From Bacillus sp. JCM 19058 (GTDB lineage: Bacteria; Bacillota; Bacilli; Bacillales_H; Bacillaceae_D), in assembly GCA_001310555.1 (NCBI GenBank), contig BAXO01000098.1:1-19043 (forward strand): DNA of 19,043 nt, read 5' to 3'. This document shows positions 16,025-19,043 of this stretch, one piece after another. Within the stretch, counting starts at the first letter, position 1. Each line of letters opens with the position of its first letter. Position numbers and translations under genes: made by a program. The notes under the pieces were generated by a model. The model was not told the origin of the DNA, did not search any database, and was given only the letters and a program-made list of their open reading frames with translations.

Positions 16025-16377
16025 GTGTAGAACCTCCAAATAATAAAATGGCCGGATCCCTTAACAAATTCGGAGCTGGTGCCGTTTTTTTAAAATTAAT
16101 CATGATCGATGAGCAGAAGGATTAGTCTTGCAATTTTTTTTATCGGCCGAATGGTTAATAATCTTTACTTTCTTCAATCAAAAATAGTTCAAACCCGTTT
16201 AGCAAAAATCGAAGACAAGAAGTACGGTAAGCTCTTGATTTTCCCCGTATCTTAAAGTCTCTTGTTAGTAACGCTTAGATCGTTACTAAGTGAAAGCAGA
16301 CAAGAGCAACTAATGAAGCAACGATGGAACCAATGCTTAATCCGTTAAAGTCATCACGTAGAACATCTGTTTAGCGA
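16025..16377. other. 350-bp gap between the sortase and the small protein gene
   Basis: No confident gene was seen. On the minus strand a short frame (MINFKKTAPAPNLLRDPAIL) starts at about 16103 without a clear ribosome binding site and overlaps the small protein's start. A 38-codon startless frame ending ELFLIEESKDY lies upstream of it. The T7 and T8 runs here could hide a further shifted small ORF. The nested inverted repeat at 16259-16306 is listed separately. Confidence 0.35.
16259..16306. repeat. Nested inverted repeat downstream of the sortase
   Basis: TTAGTAACG (16265-16273) and CGTTACTAA (16281-16289) pair perfectly around a 7-nt loop. Outer arms CTCTTGT (16259-16265) and ACAAGAG (16300-16306) also pair, with an asymmetric bulge. 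It lies about 70 bp past the sortase stop. There is no U-tract, so it may be an RNA-stabilising structure or protein site rather than a terminator. Confidence 0.5.
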
Positions 16378-16983
16378 TCAGTCGTGCGATTTGTCGACTG
16401 GGTAGGCATACGTAACGAAACGATCGGGAGCATTTCCAACGTAATGAAACGGATAGCAGGTTGTGACAACAAGTACTTCCTCTCCCATTTCTCGAATGAC
16501 GGACGTATCATCTTCTGGAACGATCTCGGTCTCTTTTATTTCATAAGTATAAGAACCGTAAGGCATCGTCAAAATAAACTGATCACCGATCTCGATTTCC
16601 CCAAAGTTTCGAAAGACCGTATCGCGATGACCGGATAAAACAATTTGCTCATTTTGTCCCGGAAAGAGGGAGTTTGACAAATGGCCGATACCTTTTTGCA
16701 AGGAGTCTGCATCGGTTCCAGCGACTATTGGTAAGGTTCTATCGAGCTTTGGAATTTCAAGAGTGGCAAACGCTTCACCGTGTTCAGCTGTAAAAATTTC
16801 AGGAGCGTGTATTTCTTCCTCGCCTTGTGGCTCGGGCCTCTCCTTCTTCATACTAGAATTAATCCGCTGTTCTGCTTCGAGCAGTGATTGCTGTTGTGCT
16901 GATTCATTTTGGTAAAGCTGATAGCCAAAGATAGAAACTAAAACAACACCTAGTGTGATGAATATATTTCCAACCATCTTCAT
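16378..16983 (-). CDS. srtD: Class D sortase
   Basis: This is a membrane-anchored transpeptidase that cuts surface proteins at an LPxTA-type motif and links them to peptidoglycan; the gene is intact at 201 residues. One N-terminal membrane helix (IFITLGVVLVSIFGYQLY) precedes a charged linker and then the sortase beta-barrel. Catalytic residues are visible: His in VLSGHRDTVFRNFG, Cys in VVTTCYPFHYVG, and Arg in APDRFVTYAYP. Length and the TTCYPF form fit class D. ATG 16983 has AAGGAGAG upstream and overlaps the stop of the preceding gene in an ATGA, so the two are translationally coupled. A fitting substrate with LPDTA lies two genes upstream. The class assignment is by motif and substrate; the symbol is provisional. 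Confidence 0.88.
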   Translation of the reverse strand: MKMVGNIFITLGVVLVSIFGYQLYQNESAQQQSLLEAEQRINSSMKKERPEPQGEEEIHAPEIFTAEHGEAFATLEIPKLDRTLPIVAGTDADSLQKGIGHLSNSLFPGQNEQIVLSGHRDTVFRNFGEIEIGDQFILTMPYGSYTYEIKETEIVPEDDTSVIREMGEEVLVVTTCYPFHYVGNAPDRFVTYAYPVDKSHD

Positions 16984-18697
16984 GTGCGTTCTCTCCTTAA
17001 TCGGATTGTTCTAAAAAAAAGCTTATAGTACTGACAGTAGCCTGAGAGGTAATGCTCTACATCGTCAATTCTAGAACGGAAAGAATGGTGGCGAATAAAA
17101 TAACTTCCTGCTATTTTATTTGGTTTTTTAAAATACATGGCTAATTCGGGATAAAAGTAGCCATTTCGTTGGTATTCCGCGCGTCTATGAATCGTATTGA
17201 GCAGCTTCCTTTCGTCAAAGTTTTCTAGTAAATCGCTGTTATTCGTTTGATGAATATGCTGTATCATACGGTATGCTGCGAGCGTCAATTCTAAAAAGGT
17301 TGGATATGTCGTTTGCCTATGATAAATGAAATCGAGCTTGTCCTCCACGTTACGCAAACCAAATTCGAAATACTTACGTAGTGGCCGATACATCGTTAAT
17401 TCATTTGTACAGTAACTGAGCCAATGATCATGGTGTTTCCAATAATTGTTCGCTATAAAGTAATCAAAAGCTTTCTCGACAGATTGAAGCCATTGTTCAT
17501 CTTGATCAAGGTGATACAGCTTCATCAGCGCAAATGCCGCTTCACCATCATAATAAATGATGCGAAAGGATTCTTTTAATTCCAGCGATGGGTAATGTAA
17601 AACGTGCTGAAAGCTACCGTTACGGTTCTGGAGTTTCAGAATACCAGTAGCAAGCTGTCGCGCAAATGAAAGGTACTTGTTTGATTGAAATACGCTGGAA
17701 TATTTAGTGAAGGCCATTATTGCCGCTGCATTGGCCCCTAATTTTATTTCGAGGCTGTCTTTATCGACGCCGTCAATGACATAAGAAAATGGTTTTTCGT
17801 CTTCGGCATAAAATGTTTGTATGCCGCTTCGGCTTAAATAGCTTAACCCTCTTTCGATGGCCCGTGCCAACTCGGCATCTGGGAACAGCTCATAGGCTTC
17901 AATCATCGCGTAAAGGGTACTGGCATGCCTTAGCATATTGTAGAAATTAATTTTTTTATCAAAACAGGAAAAATAACCATAAGTAAATTTACCGTTTTCA
18001 TGGTTATTTCTAGTAAGAAACTGGGCGCCTGATGTGATTAGTTTTTTTTCAATTCAGCTTGATTTAACTCGGTATCACGTCTGCCGTTGTCCAGTTCGGT
18101 ATTTTTCAAAGGATAAAAAGTACCATAGCTATAAAAAAATCCTCTTGTAGTAAAAGTCTTGACTAATTGAATTTGATTGAAATCAATCGTCGTTTGATTC
18201 GGGCGGTGGTGCTTGATGTAATGCTGAATATTCTTTTCACTCAAAAATCCACGCTGCGTTTTTTTTATGTATTTGGATAAATGAGTTTCCATTAATTTCT
18301 TGTTCCAGGAAGGCGTGCTTATACTCATGGTCAAAAGCAATTCCTCTTCTAAAATAATTTTTTTTCGTATTTGTCATGATGTCGATAAACTGTGGAATGG
18401 AAAGGGTCTCTTCCTGATCAACCCAATCAACTTTTAAATATTGAGCGCTGTTGTCAGAAAGATTCAAAAAACGAATAGCTTGCTTTTTATATTTGCCCAT
18501 GCTTGTTCAAAGCTTTTTTGGTGGGCCATAAATACCACTGCTCGTTGGTCAGGTTGACCGACTGAGAGAAATAGCGTGGATTTTTTTTGCTGTTTTAACG
18601 TTTTAAAATAAGGGCTACTTTTTATCTGTGTATAAAAATCGCTCATGTTTTCTATAAACGAAGCTGAAGGTTTGGTTTTTAATTCTTGGTTTATCAT
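16980..18697 (-). CDS. Conserved protein with alpha-helical (six-hairpin-like) C-terminal half, sortase partner, three frameshifts
   Basis: The protein is about 570 residues when joined, from ATG 18697 (GGGAGG 5 nt upstream). No signal peptide or membrane helix is seen. The N-terminal part has LFLSVGQPDQRAVVFMAHQ, then IRFLNLSDNSAQYLKVDWVD. Shifts lie at about 18485 (a short A-run, one base missing), in the T8 run 18259-18266 (one extra), and at T8 18042-18049. After the last comes NGKFTYGYFSCFDKKINFYN, then MLRHASTLYAMIEAYEL, helical pairs such as IKLGANAAAIMAFTKYSS, and YYDGEAAFALMKLYHL. This spacing resembles (alpha/alpha)-toroid glycosidases and epimerases, but no catalytic residue can be assigned. 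Overlap with the sortase gene implies a shared role in the cell surface. Function is unknown. Confidence 0.7.
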
Positions 18698-18742
18698 TGT
18701 TTCCTCCCCTTTCAATTTTAATTGCAAATTTAAGGAGTAGAG

Positions 18743-18771
18743 GGAGCAAATGTAGTTAAGACATTTGCTCC
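18743..18771. terminator. Stem-loop between surface protein gene and sortase partner
   Basis: GGAGCAAATGT (18743-18753) pairs perfectly with ACATTTGCTCC (18761-18771), 11 bp with a 7-nt loop. It starts about 30 bp past the surface-protein stop. The minus-strand flank (CTCTACTCC) lacks a U-tract, so partial read-through into the next genes is plausible. Confidence 0.55.
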
Positions 18772-18799
18772 TCCCAATACAATTCATTAAAAACGAAGA

Positions 18800-19043
18800 T
18801 TATTCTTTCCGGCGAAAACGTCCAGAGATCCTTGCTGCAATCCCTGCTAACAATGCACCGAGCCCAGAAAGGCCGAGGTCCAAACTCCCGTTGCTGTATC
18901 AGGAAGCTTTTCGCCGCCTTTATCCGCTCCTGAGCCGCCACTACCGCTACCACCTTTAGAGCCTTCATCAGCATCGGCGTCGGCATCAGCATCGGCATCG
19001 GCGTCAGCATCAGCATCGGCATCGGCATCGGCATCGGCGTCAG
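18800..19043 (-). CDS. LPDTA cell-wall-anchored surface protein, C-terminal end (partial), frameshifted
   Basis: Only the last part of the gene is in the window. Reading minus, it opens with an Asp-Ala dipeptide repeat, then an EGSKGGSGSGGSGADKGGEK spacer and the sorting motif LPDTA (18892-18906). After a shift at about 18880-18892 the other frame gives LGLSGLGALLAGIAARISG, a membrane segment, and the basic tail RFRRKE before TAA. Together these form a complete C-terminal sorting signal. LPDTA is close to the LPNTA used by class D sortases, and such a sortase is encoded two genes downstream, so it is the probable substrate. The frame that keeps the repeat alone stops early without the tail. 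The ligand-binding or enzymatic part lies outside the window. Confidence 0.82.
18967..19043 (-). repeat. Hexanucleotide tandem repeat coding for (Asp-Ala)n
   Basis: About 13 copies of GAYGCY (minus strand) run to the window edge and probably beyond. Third-position variants (GAT/GAC, GCC/GCT) alternate, so copies are not identical, but the amino acids are strictly D-A. It forms an extended, very acidic wall-spanning stalk, like the SD repeats of staphylococcal Clf proteins. Copy number should vary by slippage. Confidence 0.9.

Noticed and set aside
18756..19034. 92-residue Met-Pro-rich ORF on minus
   Set aside because: It is the wrong frame of the Asp-Ala repeat; the LPDTA sorting signal is in the neighbouring frame.
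18967..19043. CRISPR-like or satellite array
   Set aside because: The period is 6 bp with no spacers, and it translates as strict Asp-Ala inside a sortase-anchored protein frame.

Overview
The window looks like a low-GC Gram-positive chromosome, most likely a Bacillaceae member. The support is AGGAGG-type ribosome binding sites, a CcpA-like cre box, LacI/AraC/ABC-lipoprotein carbohydrate genes, a class D sortase with an LPDTA substrate, and very acidic secreted proteins of the kind seen in alkaliphilic or halotolerant bacilli (the last point is inference). No RNA genes, CRISPR array or intact mobile element was seen.

Layout. (1) 1-2750: inverted repeats, a broken ECF sigma-factor fragment, a VOC/glyoxalase-fold gene, and a divergent QacA/SmvA-type 14-TM drug exporter with one frameshift. 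(2) 2750-6150, minus strand: two paralogous family-1 solute-binding lipoproteins in tandem with a possible 49-codon ORF between them, a cre-like box upstream and no permease genes. (3) 6370-8878: a visibly GC-richer, decayed mannoside-type block (a GH130 phosphorylase fragment and a DUF1861 gene on minus, a divergent AraC-family regulator on plus). (4) 9300-14020, plus: a ribonucleoside operon made of promoter, 12-bp palindromic operator, LacI-family regulator, ribokinase, nucleoside hydrolase, DcuC-like permease and terminator hairpin. A nucleoside would enter through the permease, be split to base and ribose by the hydrolase, and the ribose be phosphorylated by ribokinase. The permease's role is inferred from context only. 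(5) 14189-19043, minus: a cell-surface cluster. It holds a secreted two-SH3 N-acetylmuramoyl-L-alanine amidase, a hidden 83-residue protein, a class D sortase overlapping by 4 bp a roughly 570-residue protein with an all-helical C-terminal half, and the C-terminus of an Asp-Ala-repeat surface protein ending in LPDTA, a membrane segment and RRKE.

Only a few genes are uninterrupted (VOC, first binding protein, ribokinase, sortase). Nearly every other gene is shifted, and the shifts cluster at A/T runs of 7-8 where deleting one base restores a full-length family member. That pattern suggests over-called homopolymers in the sequence rather than mass pseudogenisation. The GH130/DUF1861 block and the sigma fragment look more truly decayed. 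Gene spans below therefore cover the reconstructed full gene, with shift positions stated.
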